This document shows positions 25,553-34,506 of a stretch of 64,000 nucleotides of DNA, one piece after another. The notes below the pieces were generated by a model. It saw only the letters and a program-made list of their open reading frames with translations. It searched no databases and had not been told where the DNA came from. Location: the NCBI GenBank assembly GCA_963826145.1, contig CAWGVW010000001.1, positions 558,001-622,000 on the forward strand, read 5' to 3'. Positions within the stretch are counted from its first letter, which is position 1; the number at the start of each line of letters is the position of its first letter. This DNA comes from JBGPLJ01 sp963826145. GTDB taxonomy: Bacteria > Pseudomonadota > Gammaproteobacteria > Steroidobacterales > Steroidobacteraceae. Made by a program: the position numbers and the translations under genes.

Positions 25553-25978
25553 ATGGCCCTGGAGCGAACTCTCTCTATCGTGAAACCCGATGGCGTCGCC
25601 AAAGACGTGATTGGCGAGGTCTACCGCCGTTTCGAAAAGTCGGGACTCAAAATCGTCGCCGCGCGCATGATGCGGCTCAGCCAGGCGGAAGCCGAGGCGT
25701 TCTACGCGGTTCACAAAGAGCGTCCCTTCTACAAGGATCTCGTGCGCTACATGACCTCCGGCCCGGTGATGGTACAGGTCCTCGAGGGCGAGAACGCCGT
25801 CGCGCGCAACCGCGACCTCATGGGCGCCACCGATCCGAAAAAGGCTGCCGCGGGCACGATCCGCGCTGACCTTGCCTCGAGCATCGAGCAGAACGTCGTG
25901 CACGGGTCGGATGCCGCAGACACCGCGGCGCGCGAAATCCGGTTTTTCTTCCGCGACATCGAAATCTGCCCACGCTGA
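25553..25978 (+). CDS. ndk: Nucleoside diphosphate kinase
   Basis: A 141-residue kinase of standard length that equilibrates NTP and NDP pools. It begins ALERTLSIVKPDGVAK; the phosphorylated histidine is His117 in NVVHGSDA. ATG 25553 is chosen since MALERT is the family N-terminus. It lies ten bases upstream of rlmN, as in the conserved ndk-rlmN pair. Confidence 0.98.
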   Translation: MALERTLSIVKPDGVAKDVIGEVYRRFEKSGLKIVAARMMRLSQAEAEAFYAVHKERPFYKDLVRYMTSGPVMVQVLEGENAVARNRDLMGATDPKKAAAGTIRADLASSIEQNVVHGSDAADTAAREIRFFFRDIEICPR

Positions 25979-25988
25979 AGATTCGAGC

Positions 25989-27128
25989 ATGTCCGCTTCC
26001 GCCGCACCGCTACGCACGAATCTGCTCGGGCTCGCCCGCGAAGAGTTCGAGCGTTTCATGGCCGATCTTGGCGAAAAGCCGTATCGGGCGCGCCAGCTCA
26101 TGAAGTGGATCTACAAGCAGGGTGTCGCCGACTTCGAGGCCATGACCGACCTTGGCAAGGCGCTGCGGGCGAAACTCGCCGAGCACGCCGGGACCCGCGT
26201 TCCCGAGATCGTGACGACCCAGGTTGCGAGCGATGGTACGCGCAAGTGGATGCTCAAGGTCGACGACGCGCCGCGCGGCGAGCGCATGATCGATCAGGGT
26301 ATCGAGATGGTCTACATCCCCGAGGTCGATCGGGGCACGCTTTGCATCTCGAGCCAGGTCGGTTGTGCGCTCGACTGCACTTTCTGCTCGACCGGCCAGC
26401 AGGGCTTCAACCGGAACTTGAGCGCCGCGGAGATCGTCGGCCAGGTCTGGCTCGCGAACCGCGAGCTCGGATTCGTGCCCGGGGGCGACCGGATCATCAC
26501 GAATGTCGTCTTCATGGGCATGGGCGAACCGCTCGCGAATTACCGCAACGTCCTGATCGCCGCGCGCATCCTGATGGACGATTTCGGCTTCGACCTGTCG
26601 CGCAGGCGCGTGACCTTGTCGACGTCCGGGCTCGTGCCGCAGATGCGTCGTCTCGCCGAGGATTCGAATCTTGCGCTCGCCGTGTCGCTGCACGCGCCGA
26701 ACGACCGGCTGCGCGACACGCTGGTTCCCATCAATCGCAAGCACCCGATCGCGGAGCTCCTCGACGCGTGCTGGCACTATATCGACGAACAGAACGGACG
26801 CAGCGTGACCTTCGAATACGTCATGCTCGAGGGCGTGAACGATTCCGAGAGCGAAGCGCTTGAACTCATCGACCTGTTGCGCGGCCATCCGGCCAAGGTG
26901 AACCTGATTCCCTTCAATCCCTTTCCGGGCACGCGCTACCGCTGCTCGCCGCCGGAAGTGATCGAGCGCTTCCGGGATCTTCTCAATCGTCACGGCGTCA
27001 TCGCGACGACGCGCAAGACCCGTGGTCGCGATATCGACGCCGCCTGCGGACAGCTCGCAGGGCGCGTGCATGACAGGACGATCGTGCGTCTCGGACGCAA
27101 GCTCGTGTCCGTGGTTGCGGAGGCCTGA
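25989..27128 (+). CDS. rlmN: Dual-specificity 23S rRNA/tRNA adenine C2-methyltransferase RlmN
   Basis: A 379-residue radical SAM enzyme methylating A2503 of 23S rRNA and A37 of some tRNAs. The radical SAM cysteines are Cys126, Cys130 and Cys133 (CALDCTFC); the C-terminal DAACGQLAG carries the methyl-shuttling cysteine; GRNVTFEYVML-like and NLIPFNPFPG segments are family hallmarks. Start at 25989 gives the normal length. It is followed after three bases by pilW. Confidence 0.97.
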   Translation: MSASAAPLRTNLLGLAREEFERFMADLGEKPYRARQLMKWIYKQGVADFEAMTDLGKALRAKLAEHAGTRVPEIVTTQVASDGTRKWMLKVDDAPRGERMIDQGIEMVYIPEVDRGTLCISSQVGCALDCTFCSTGQQGFNRNLSAAEIVGQVWLANRELGFVPGGDRIITNVVFMGMGEPLANYRNVLIAARILMDDFGFDLSRRRVTLSTSGLVPQMRRLAEDSNLALAVSLHAPNDRLRDTLVPINRKHPIAELLDACWHYIDEQNGRSVTFEYVMLEGVNDSESEALELIDLLRGHPAKVNLIPFNPFPGTRYRCSPPEVIERFRDLLNRHGVIATTRKTRGRDIDAACGQLAGRVHDRTIVRLGRKLVSVVAEA

Positions 27129-27131
27129 GCG

Positions 27132-27914
27132 ATGCGTGCCGTTGCGTTCTCGGGGGTCGTGATTGTGGCAAGCGCACTTGCGGCGGGCTGTGGTCCGTCG
27201 CAGCTGGAGCGGGACGCCGTCGATCCAAACACGCTCTCCGAGACGAACGCCGCTTCCTACAACGTGTCGCTCGGCCTGACTTACCTGCAGCAAGGCAAGA
27301 TCGAGCTCGCCCAGGACAAGCTCGAACGGGCGCTCGCGCAGAACCCGCGCGATCCGACGGTGCACACCGCCATTGCGCTCCTCTACGATCGCATCGGCGA
27401 GGACAAGAAGGCGGAGGAGCACTTCCGCACGGCGCTTCGCATGAAGCCGAACGATCCGTCGGTGCAGAACTACTACGGCGTTTTTCTGTGCAAGCGCAAG
27501 CGCTACGCAGAAGGCGAAAAGGTCCTGCTGAAGGCCGCCGCGAGCCCGATCTACCAGACGCCGGAGCTCGCCGTGAGCAATGTCGGCGTTTGCGAGCGCA
27601 ACGCCGGGCATCTCGACCTCGCGGAGCAGTACTTCCGCAAGGCGACGGACATGAAGCCGCAGTTCGCCGAAGCCTGGCTGCAGCTCGCAGAGGTGACTTA
27701 CGAGCGCAACAACTACAGCCTCGCGCGCGATTACCTGCAGCGGCATCTGAGCCTCACGCGTATTTCCGCATCGGCGCTGTGGCTCGCCCTGCGCATCGAA
27801 CGGGCGCTCGGCAACACCAAGCAGGTCGAAGACTACAGCCGGCGCCTCAAATCGGAATTCCCGAATGCCGAGGAAACGCGTCAGCTCATGGAGCAGGAGC
27901 GCAAGAGCGGATGA
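27132..27914 (+). CDS. pilW: Type IV pilus biogenesis/stability lipoprotein PilW (PilF)
   Basis: A 260-residue TPR lipoprotein. The lipobox is ALAAGC with Cys20, and about six tetratricopeptide repeats follow (for example SVQNYYGVFLCKRKRYAEGE). It is an outer-membrane pilotin that helps PilQ secretin assembly. Conserved position between rlmN and rodZ; its stop overlaps the rodZ start (ATGA). No other pilus gene is in the window. Confidence 0.92.
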   Translation: MRAVAFSGVVIVASALAAGCGPSQLERDAVDPNTLSETNAASYNVSLGLTYLQQGKIELAQDKLERALAQNPRDPTVHTAIALLYDRIGEDKKAEEHFRTALRMKPNDPSVQNYYGVFLCKRKRYAEGEKVLLKAAASPIYQTPELAVSNVGVCERNAGHLDLAEQYFRKATDMKPQFAEAWLQLAEVTYERNNYSLARDYLQRHLSLTRISASALWLALRIERALGNTKQVEDYSRRLKSEFPNAEETRQLMEQERKSG

Positions 27915-28793
27915 GCGGACCGGCCGACAAAACGGCCGCCTCCTCCGTCGGTGAGCGTTTGAGGGCGGCCCGGGAGCGGCAGGGGCTGACACTGCAGAAG
28001 GTGAGCGAGGACCTGCATCTCGATCTGCCGGTGATCGACGCGATGGAGGAAGATCGCTTCCGGTCCCTCGGTGCGCCGGTGTATGCGCGCGGCCATTTGC
28101 GCAAGTATGCGCAGCTGCTCGGCCTCGACGTCGAGGCGCTGCTCGCAGCGTATGAAGCCGCGCACACCGGTCCGGTCACGCCGAACTTCGTTCCGGCATC
28201 GACGGAACATCTGGCGATGCCTCTGGACCGAAGCCGGGCCAGCATCCTCTGGATCCGTACGGCGGTAGTCTTCGTCATCATTGCCGCGATTGCCGCGGGA
28301 GTCTGGTGGTATCTCGGCAAGCAACATGCTGAGCCCAAAACAGCCGAGCCTGCAACGCAGGTATCGGCAAATGAAGCTGAAGCGACGACTGAACCCATGA
28401 TTGCAACCGTTCCCGCCCCCTGCCCCTGCACCTGCACCTGCACCTGCACCTACGTCGCGCGAAGCGCCGTCGCGTCCGCCCGCCGCGCCTGTGCGCGCGA
28501 CGGCGAAGCCGTCGATCGCACGAACTGCACCGCCCGAGCCAGTCGAGTCTGATGCCGCCGCAGCAAGATTGCGATTGAGCTTCCTGTCGGACTCCTGGGT
28601 GGAAATCTACGATGCGACCGGGGAGCGGCTTCTCTACGATCAGCGCGCTGCAAACACGACGCGTACCGTCGTGGGCCAGCCGCCATTCAGGGTAATGCTC
28701 GGAAATGTTGCGGGTGTCGAACTGTCGCTCGATGGCAGGCCGCTCGCCATTCCGGAACGGGCGCGTTACGGCGACACGGCGCGATTTCGGGTG
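27911..28793 (+). CDS. rodZ: Cytoskeletal protein RodZ, frameshifted
   Basis: The first frame gives an N-terminal helix-turn-helix domain (about residues 13-75), a transmembrane helix (about 111-136) and an acidic periplasmic linker. It then runs into meaningless Cys/Thr codons at a CCTGCA repeat. Deleting one C from the CCCCC run at 28416-28420 joins it to a Pro-Ala linker and a periplasmic RodZ C-terminal domain (LRLSFLSDSWVEIYDATGER ... ARYGDTARFRV). RodZ links MreB to the membrane for rod shape. The repaired frame has no stop codon before hisS; where RodZ ends is uncertain. Slippage in the C run, a sequencing error or a true mutation are all possible. Confidence 0.8.
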
Positions 28794-30125
28794 ATGCCCG
28801 GTGGCTCGACGCTTGCCTCCTGGGGTGCCGAGTGTGCGACGAACGATCCCGTTGCCCCGCTCGAAGGCATGAAGGATGTCCTGCCTGAGGACATCGGGCA
28901 CTGGCAGCGCCTCGAGCGCACGGCGAGCGAACTCTTCGCGGCGTACGGCTATCGTGAGATGCGCGTGCCGATCGTCGAGCAGACCGCGCTCTTTCGCCGC
29001 TCGATCGGCGAATTCACCGATATCGTCGAGAAGGAGATGTTCACCTTCGCCGACCGCGACGGACACACGCAGCTGACGCTGCGGCCGGAGGCGACCGCCG
29101 GTGTGATCCGCGCCATGATCCACCACGGCCTCCTGCACAACCAGAAGCAGCGCGTGTGGACCTCGGGCCCGATGTTTCGCGGCGAGCGGCCGCAGAAAGG
29201 CCGCTACCGCCAGTTCCAGCAGATCGACGTCGAGGCGTTCGGCTATGAAGGGCCGGACGTGGATGCGGAGGTCATCCTGCTGAGCGCGCGCCTCTGGCGC
29301 CGGCTCGGCATCACGGGCCTGAAGCTCGAGATCAATTCGCTCGGCACGCCGGAGTCGCGTCGCATCTATCGCGAACGCCTCGTCGAATATTTCGGTGCGC
29401 ATCGCGACGAACTCGACGCCGACAGCCAGCGGCGCCTTGGCGGTAACCCGCTGCGCATTCTCGACAGCAAGAACGCTGCGATGCAGAAGCTGATCGCGGG
29501 CGCGCCGCAGCTCGCCGATTCCCTGGACCCCGAGTCGCGCGCCCACTTTGAGCAGCTGCTTGCGCTTCTCACGGGCGCGGGCCTCAAATGGGAAATCAAC
29601 CCGCGTCTCGTCCGCGGACTCGATTACTACACGCGCACGGTCTTCGAGTGGACGACCGATCTTCTCGGTTCGCAGAGCTCGGTCTGCTCCGGCGGCCGCT
29701 ACGACGGCCTCGTCGAGCATCTGGGGGGCGCGCCGACACCCGGCATCGGCTGGGCGCTCGGCGTGGAACGTGTCGTGCTGGTTATGAAGGAACTCGGCCT
29801 GCCGGGCGACGTCTCAGGGCCGCAGGTTTATTGCGTCGTCGTGGGGGAGGCGGCAGGCCGGTCCGCCATGCTGCTTTGTGAAAGCTTGCGCGACGCGCAC
29901 CCCGGCCTCAGGATCGAACTCAATCTGGGCGGGGGCAATTTCAAGACGCAGTTCCGGCGCGCCGATCGCAGCGGCGCTGCGGTCGCCGTCATCCTGGGCG
30001 ATGACGAGGCGAGCCGCAGTACCGTGGCGATCCGCTCGCTCCGGACCGAAGGGCCGCAGGTGGAGTGCGCCCAGACGGAACTTGCGCAACGCTTGGTCGA
30101 ATGGCTTCCGGAACTCGCGTCGTAA
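28794..30125 (+). CDS. hisS: Histidyl-tRNA synthetase
   Basis: A class II synthetase: APLEGMKDVLPEDIGHWQRL at the N-terminus, motif 2 region with TSGPMFRGERPQKGRYRQF, the histidine signature RGLDYYTRTVFEW, and motif 3 GIGWALGVERV. From ATG 28794 the product is 443 residues, about 15 longer at the N-terminus than usual. No ATG, GTG or TTG lies between that codon and the Met of the conserved GMKDVLPED. The same frame extends upstream through the RodZ C-terminal domain without a stop. Since that RodZ domain is periplasmic, HisS must be made from an internal start, or an indel hides the true boundary. ispG, normally between rodZ and hisS, is absent. Confidence 0.9.
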   Translation: MPGGSTLASWGAECATNDPVAPLEGMKDVLPEDIGHWQRLERTASELFAAYGYREMRVPIVEQTALFRRSIGEFTDIVEKEMFTFADRDGHTQLTLRPEATAGVIRAMIHHGLLHNQKQRVWTSGPMFRGERPQKGRYRQFQQIDVEAFGYEGPDVDAEVILLSARLWRRLGITGLKLEINSLGTPESRRIYRERLVEYFGAHRDELDADSQRRLGGNPLRILDSKNAAMQKLIAGAPQLADSLDPESRAHFEQLLALLTGAGLKWEINPRLVRGLDYYTRTVFEWTTDLLGSQSSVCSGGRYDGLVEHLGGAPTPGIGWALGVERVVLVMKELGLPGDVSGPQVYCVVVGEAAGRSAMLLCESLRDAHPGLRIELNLGGGNFKTQFRRADRSGAAVAVILGDDEASRSTVAIRSLRTEGPQVECAQTELAQRLVEWLPELAS

Positions 30126-30160
30126 GACGCGACCGGCATTATTGAGGGTCAGGAGAGATC

Positions 30161-30838
30161 GTGGACGTTTACAAGTCGGATAAAGAACAGTGGGAAGACG
30201 TGAAGCGCTGGTTCCGCGAGAACGGTGCCTGGATCGTGGCGGGCGTCGTGCTCGGCGCAGGCGGCCTCTACGGTTACCGATACTGGCAGGCTCGAGAGGA
30301 TTCCCAGGCGATCGAGGCGCACGTGCATTTCGGCAATGTGCTGAACGCGCTTTACGCCAATAAGAAGGACGAGGCGCTCAAGGAAATTGCGCTGCTCGAT
30401 GACGACTACGGCCGCACGCCCTATGCCGATCAGGCGCGGCTGCGCCTTGCGGCCTGGTACGTTGATACCGGCAAGCTCGCGGATGCGATTGCGCCGCTCA
30501 CGCGTGTCATGGACGAGTCGCGCGACGACACGCTGCGATTCGTCGCGCGCCTGCGGCTCGCGCGCATCCTCGCGGAGCAGGGCAAGGCCGACGAGGCCCT
30601 GAGACTCATCGACGCGGCGGGCCCGTCCGAATTCGATCCCCGGTTTCAGGAGGTTCGCGGCGACATCCTTCTCGCCAAAGGCGATCGCGTGGGGGCGCTG
30701 GCGGCCTATGAACGCGCGGCGGCTTCAACCGTGCCCGCAATCGTCAACGACGATCTTCTGAAGCTCAAGATTGCTGACCTTGCCGATGTCGCGAAGCCTG
30801 CGCCTGCGGCGGATGTCGCGAAGGAATCGAGTCCATGA
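30161..30838 (+). CDS. yfgM: YfgM-family ancillary SecYEG translocon subunit
   Basis: A 225-residue single-pass membrane protein. A short charged N-terminus (KSDKEQWEDVKRWFRENG) precedes a transmembrane helix at about residues 24-43, then a periplasmic TPR domain. YfgM associates with SecYEG and periplasmic chaperones. GTG start with AGGAGA upstream. The stop overlaps the bamB start (ATGA). The Ala/Pro-rich C-terminus has no known function. Confidence 0.93.
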   Translation: MDVYKSDKEQWEDVKRWFRENGAWIVAGVVLGAGGLYGYRYWQAREDSQAIEAHVHFGNVLNALYANKKDEALKEIALLDDDYGRTPYADQARLRLAAWYVDTGKLADAIAPLTRVMDESRDDTLRFVARLRLARILAEQGKADEALRLIDAAGPSEFDPRFQEVRGDILLAKGDRVGALAAYERAAASTVPAIVNDDLLKLKIADLADVAKPAPAADVAKESSP

Positions 30839-32016
30839 AGAAGGTTCCGGCCGCGGGCTGCGCACTCCTCGGCGTCCTCGCCATCCTCGGCATCGGGGCC
30901 TGCTCGAAGGACAAGAAGATCGATCCGCCCGCGGAACTCGTCGATTTCGTTCCGCGCGTCAAGATCGACAAGGTCTGGAGCGAGTCGATTGGTGGCGGGG
31001 AGAAGAGCCTGCGCCTCGGCCTCTACCCCGCGGTTGCTGGCAACAAGGCGTTCGCGGCCTCGTACGGCGGCGATGTCATCGCCGTGGATGCGACGAACGG
31101 ACATGACCTGTGGCACATCGACACCAAACGGCCGCTCTCGGCCGGGCCCGGCGTCGGCGCGGGCATCGTCGTAGTCGGTTCCGAAAAAGGTGACGTGATC
31201 GCCCTCAAGGAGGACAACGGCGCGGAACTCTGGCGTGTACATGTCGGCGGCGAACTGCTGTCCGCGCCGGCGATCGGTACGAATGTCGTGGTGATCCGCA
31301 CGGTCGACGGACATCTGCGTGGCCTTTCCCACGTGGACGGTCATGAATTGTGGGCGGTCGACCAGACGGTGCCGCGGCTGTCGCTGCGCGGAGCCGCGTC
31401 CCCGGTGCTCGTCGGTGACACGGTCATCTGCGGTTTCGATAACGGCAAGGTCGTCGCGGTCAACGTTCAGACCGGAGATGTGATCTGGGAAAACGCCGTC
31501 GCGCCGTCCAAGGGCCGTACGGAGCTCGAGCGGCTCGTCGACATCGATTCGGCGGTCGAAGTTGCCGATCAGAACGTGTTCGTCGTCGGATTCCAGGGCC
31601 GCGCGGCGATGCTCGCGCTCGACTCCGGCCAGATCTGGTGGGCGCGCGACGCCTCGAGCTATCGCGGACTCACGCTCGATCCGAATGCGCTCTACATCGC
31701 GGATTCGGACGGCTCCGTGATCGCGATGAAGCGCCAGGACGGTTCGGAACTCTGGCGCCAGGACCTGCTGCATCGTCGGGGCTTGAGCGCCCCGGTGATC
31801 GACGGCGATGCGGTTGTCGTCGCGGACTTCGAGGGCTATGTCCACTGGATCGACCGCAGCGACGGCGCAATCATCGGCCGGGCGAGCTCGGGCGGAGATC
31901 GCGTCGCAAGGCTCGTGGTCGCGGACGGCCTTGTACTGGCGCAGAACGATTCAGGTTCGATCACCGCCTTTCGCTCGCGGCCCGCGGGCGGCAAGAGCGG
32001 TTCGACCGGCGGTTAA
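30835..32016 (+). CDS. bamB: Outer membrane protein assembly factor BamB
   Basis: A 393-residue lipoprotein (lipid-attachment Cys23 after ILGIGA). It forms an eight-bladed propeller, seen as repeated VYVGS/ALDA-type PQQ-like strands (for example VVVGSEKGDVIALKEDNG). BamB helps BamA insert beta-barrel proteins in the outer membrane. Conserved order yfgM-bamB-der; 33 bases separate it from der. Confidence 0.95.
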   Translation: MKKVPAAGCALLGVLAILGIGACSKDKKIDPPAELVDFVPRVKIDKVWSESIGGGEKSLRLGLYPAVAGNKAFAASYGGDVIAVDATNGHDLWHIDTKRPLSAGPGVGAGIVVVGSEKGDVIALKEDNGAELWRVHVGGELLSAPAIGTNVVVIRTVDGHLRGLSHVDGHELWAVDQTVPRLSLRGAASPVLVGDTVICGFDNGKVVAVNVQTGDVIWENAVAPSKGRTELERLVDIDSAVEVADQNVFVVGFQGRAAMLALDSGQIWWARDASSYRGLTLDPNALYIADSDGSVIAMKRQDGSELWRQDLLHRRGLSAPVIDGDAVVVADFEGYVHWIDRSDGAIIGRASSGGDRVARLVVADGLVLAQNDSGSITAFRSRPAGGKSGSTGG

Positions 32017-32049
32017 TGCGCCGCCCGCCGGGCGCGCGAGGAATCCAAC

Positions 32050-33435
32050 GTGCTGCCCGTGGTCGCAATCGTCGGCCGGCCGAATGTCGGCAAATCGACG
32101 CTCTTCAACGTCCTCACGCGAACGCGTGATGCGCTCGTTGCCGACGAGCCGGGGCTCACCCGCGATCGAAAATACGGCTACGGGCGTGTCGGCTCGATGC
32201 CCTACATTGCCATCGACACGGGTGGCCTTCTCGAGAAACCCGGTGCACTCGAGCGCCTGATGGCCGAGCAAGCCGAGCTCGCCATTGCCGAGGCGGATCG
32301 GGTCGTACTCCTGGTTGACGCACGCGCGGGACTTACGCCGGACGACGAATTCATAGCGCGGACGCTCAGGCGCTCGGGCAAGCCCGTGGTGCTCGCGGTC
32401 AACAAGGCGGAGGGCCGCGAACCGGAGGTCGCCGCGCTCGAGTTTCACGCACTCGGACTCGGTGATCCGATTCCGATATCCGCATCGCATCTCATCGGCC
32501 TCGATGACCTGATGGACGCGGCGCTCGCCGGCCTTACTTTCGAGCCGGAGGCGGTCGCGGACAGGCGGGCCATTCACGTTGCCGTTGTCGGGCGGCCCAA
32601 TGTCGGCAAGTCGACGCTCATCAACCGTTTTCTCGGCGAGGAACGCCTGGTCGCATTCGACCAGCCGGGCACGACGCGCGATGCGATCTTCGTACCCTTC
32701 GAGCGCGACGGCCGCTCCTACATGCTCATCGACACCGCAGGCGTGCGGCGCAAGGCGCGGGTCGAGGAGAAAGTCGAGAAGTTCAGCATCGTGAAGACCC
32801 TGCAGGCGATCGACGAGGCAAACGTCGTCATCGGCATCATCGATGCGCAGGAGGGTGTCACCGAACAGGACGCATCGCTCTTCGGGACAGTGGTCGAACG
32901 CGGCCGCTCGCTTGTCATCGCCATCAACAAATGGGACAAGCTCCCGACCGACCAGCGCGACAACGTGCGGCGTGAAATGGACCTGAGGCTCGCCTTCCTT
33001 GAATTCGCGCCGCGGCATTTCATTTCGGCGCGGCATGGCAGTGGCGTCGGGGAGCTGCTCGGCGCGGTCGATCGGGCGCACGCGGCTTCGATCCGCGAGA
33101 TGCCGACGACCGAACTCACGCGCCTGCTCGAGGGCGCCGTCATCGCACATCAACCGCCCCTCGTGCGCGGCCGGCGCATCAAGCTCCGTTACGCGCACCA
33201 GGGCGGTCGCAATCCACCGATCATCGTCGTGCACGGGAATCAGACGCCGCACGTGCCCGATGCGTACCGGCGTTACCTCGAGAATGTCTTTCGCAAGGCC
33301 TATGACCTGGTCGGCGCACCGGTGCGCGTCGAATTTCGTACCGACGACAACCCCTACGCCATCAAGCAGCGGCCATCGGTGGCGAAATCGAAGTCCAAGG
33401 CGAAAGAGAAGGCGAATGCGCGGCGTAGACGGTAG
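32050..33435 (+). CDS. der: Ribosome biogenesis GTPase Der (EngA)
   Basis: A 461-residue tandem GTPase required for 50S subunit assembly. Two G domains each begin with GRPNVGKSTL (about residues 8-17 and 180-189). Switch and base motifs DEPGLTRD, DQPGTTRD and NKWDKL are present, followed by the KH-like domain and a Lys/Arg-rich tail. GTG start at 32050. Convergent with the deacetylase gene two bases away. Confidence 0.97.
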   Translation: MLPVVAIVGRPNVGKSTLFNVLTRTRDALVADEPGLTRDRKYGYGRVGSMPYIAIDTGGLLEKPGALERLMAEQAELAIAEADRVVLLVDARAGLTPDDEFIARTLRRSGKPVVLAVNKAEGREPEVAALEFHALGLGDPIPISASHLIGLDDLMDAALAGLTFEPEAVADRRAIHVAVVGRPNVGKSTLINRFLGEERLVAFDQPGTTRDAIFVPFERDGRSYMLIDTAGVRRKARVEEKVEKFSIVKTLQAIDEANVVIGIIDAQEGVTEQDASLFGTVVERGRSLVIAINKWDKLPTDQRDNVRREMDLRLAFLEFAPRHFISARHGSGVGELLGAVDRAHAASIREMPTTELTRLLEGAVIAHQPPLVRGRRIKLRYAHQGGRNPPIIVVHGNQTPHVPDAYRRYLENVFRKAYDLVGAPVRVEFRTDDNPYAIKQRPSVAKSKSKAKEKANARRRR

Positions 33436-33437
33436 CG

Positions 33438-34472
33438 TCACCCGCCCTCGAAGCCGCGCAGAACATTGACGACATTCGTCCCGAGTTCCGCAATTGCGTA
33501 GCCGCCCTCGAGGGCTAGCAGCGTCGGCATGCCGAGCCGCGCGATGCGCGCGCCGAGCTTCAGATAGTCGGCGGACTCGAGCGCGAACGACGATATGGGA
33601 TCACCGCGAAACGTATCGAGGCCGAGGGACACCACCAGCGCGTCGGCGCCGAATTTCGAGATCGCGACGCAGGCCGCATCGAGCGCCGCTCCCCAGCGCT
33701 GCCAATCGGCTCCGCGCTCGAGCGGCAGGTTGAGATTGCTGCCGGCGCCTTCACCGTCGCCGGTTTCGTCCGCATAGCCGAGGAAATACGGGTAGTCGAT
33801 CGCCGGGTCCGCGTGGATCGATACAAACAGCACGTCGGCCCGCCGGTAGAAGATCGACTGCGTGCCGTTGCCGTGATGGTAGTCGACGTCGAGTATCGCG
33901 GCACGTTGCGCGCCGTGATCGAGCAGGTACTGTGCGGCGATGGCGGCATTGTTCACGTAGCAGTAGCCGCCGAAATAATCCACCGCTGCGTGATGCCCCG
34001 GCGGCCGACAGAGGCTGAACACGGCGCGCGCTTCACCGCTCGAGAGTGCCGCGGCGCCCGTCAGTGCCGCATCTGCTGAACTGCGCACCGCCTGCCAGGT
34101 CCCCGCCGTGAACGGGCTCGACCCGTCGAAGGAGTAGTACGAGAGCCGGCCGTCGAGTGATACCGGGATGCGATCGCTGCGTAGACCCCGGATGGCCCAG
34201 GCTACCGGCACCGCATCGCTCTGGCGACCGAGCGCGATCCATTCGGGATAGGCGGCTTCGAGAAAGTGTACGTAGGCGGCGTCATGAACGCGCAGGATGG
34301 GATCGAGTCCGAACGGTCGCGGCGATTCCGGTGAGCCATATCCGGCATCCTTGAGCGCACGCACGATCGACTCGACGCGCGCCGGTCGCTCAAATGGTTC
34401 TAGCAGTTGCCCACGCGTGAACTCGCTCTGCGGGCTGTGCCGGAAATGCTCCGTCGCCAGGATGACTCTCAC
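33438..34472 (-). CDS. Histone deacetylase-family amidohydrolase (acetylpolyamine type)
   Basis: A 344-residue zinc amidohydrolase of the arginase/deacetylase fold. The catalytic His pair lies in RPPGHHA, zinc ligands in DVDYHHGNGTQ, and the later conserved Asp in SLGLDTF. Bacterial members act on acetylated polyamines or other small amides; the substrate cannot be read here. It is the last gene of a minus-strand group xseA - M23 peptidase - deacetylase (34 bases after the peptidase). Confidence 0.88.
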   Translation of the reverse strand: MRVILATEHFRHSPQSEFTRGQLLEPFERPARVESIVRALKDAGYGSPESPRPFGLDPILRVHDAAYVHFLEAAYPEWIALGRQSDAVPVAWAIRGLRSDRIPVSLDGRLSYYSFDGSSPFTAGTWQAVRSSADAALTGAAALSSGEARAVFSLCRPPGHHAAVDYFGGYCYVNNAAIAAQYLLDHGAQRAAILDVDYHHGNGTQSIFYRRADVLFVSIHADPAIDYPYFLGYADETGDGEGAGSNLNLPLERGADWQRWGAALDAACVAISKFGADALVVSLGLDTFRGDPISSFALESADYLKLGARIARLGMPTLLALEGGYAIAELGTNVVNVLRGFEGG

Positions 34473-34506
34473 CGCTTGCTCCCCCCGATGTAGCGCCCGA
34501 GCCGGA

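Noticed and set aside
26010..27992. A 660-codon minus-strand frame across rlmN, pilW and the start of rodZ
   Set aside because: It is antisense to three well-supported genes and has the same composition as other shadow frames.
28411..28455. CCTGCA tandem repeat considered as a CRISPR-like or other repeat locus
   Set aside because: It is a short hexamer run coding for the Pro-Ala linker of RodZ in the repaired frame; there are no spacers.
29600..29800. Rod shape plus HisS as a deliberate bifunctional fusion enzyme
   Set aside because: RodZ's C-terminal domain is periplasmic and HisS needs cytoplasmic tRNA and ATP, so a single working polypeptide is implausible; the stop-less junction is reported as a finding instead.
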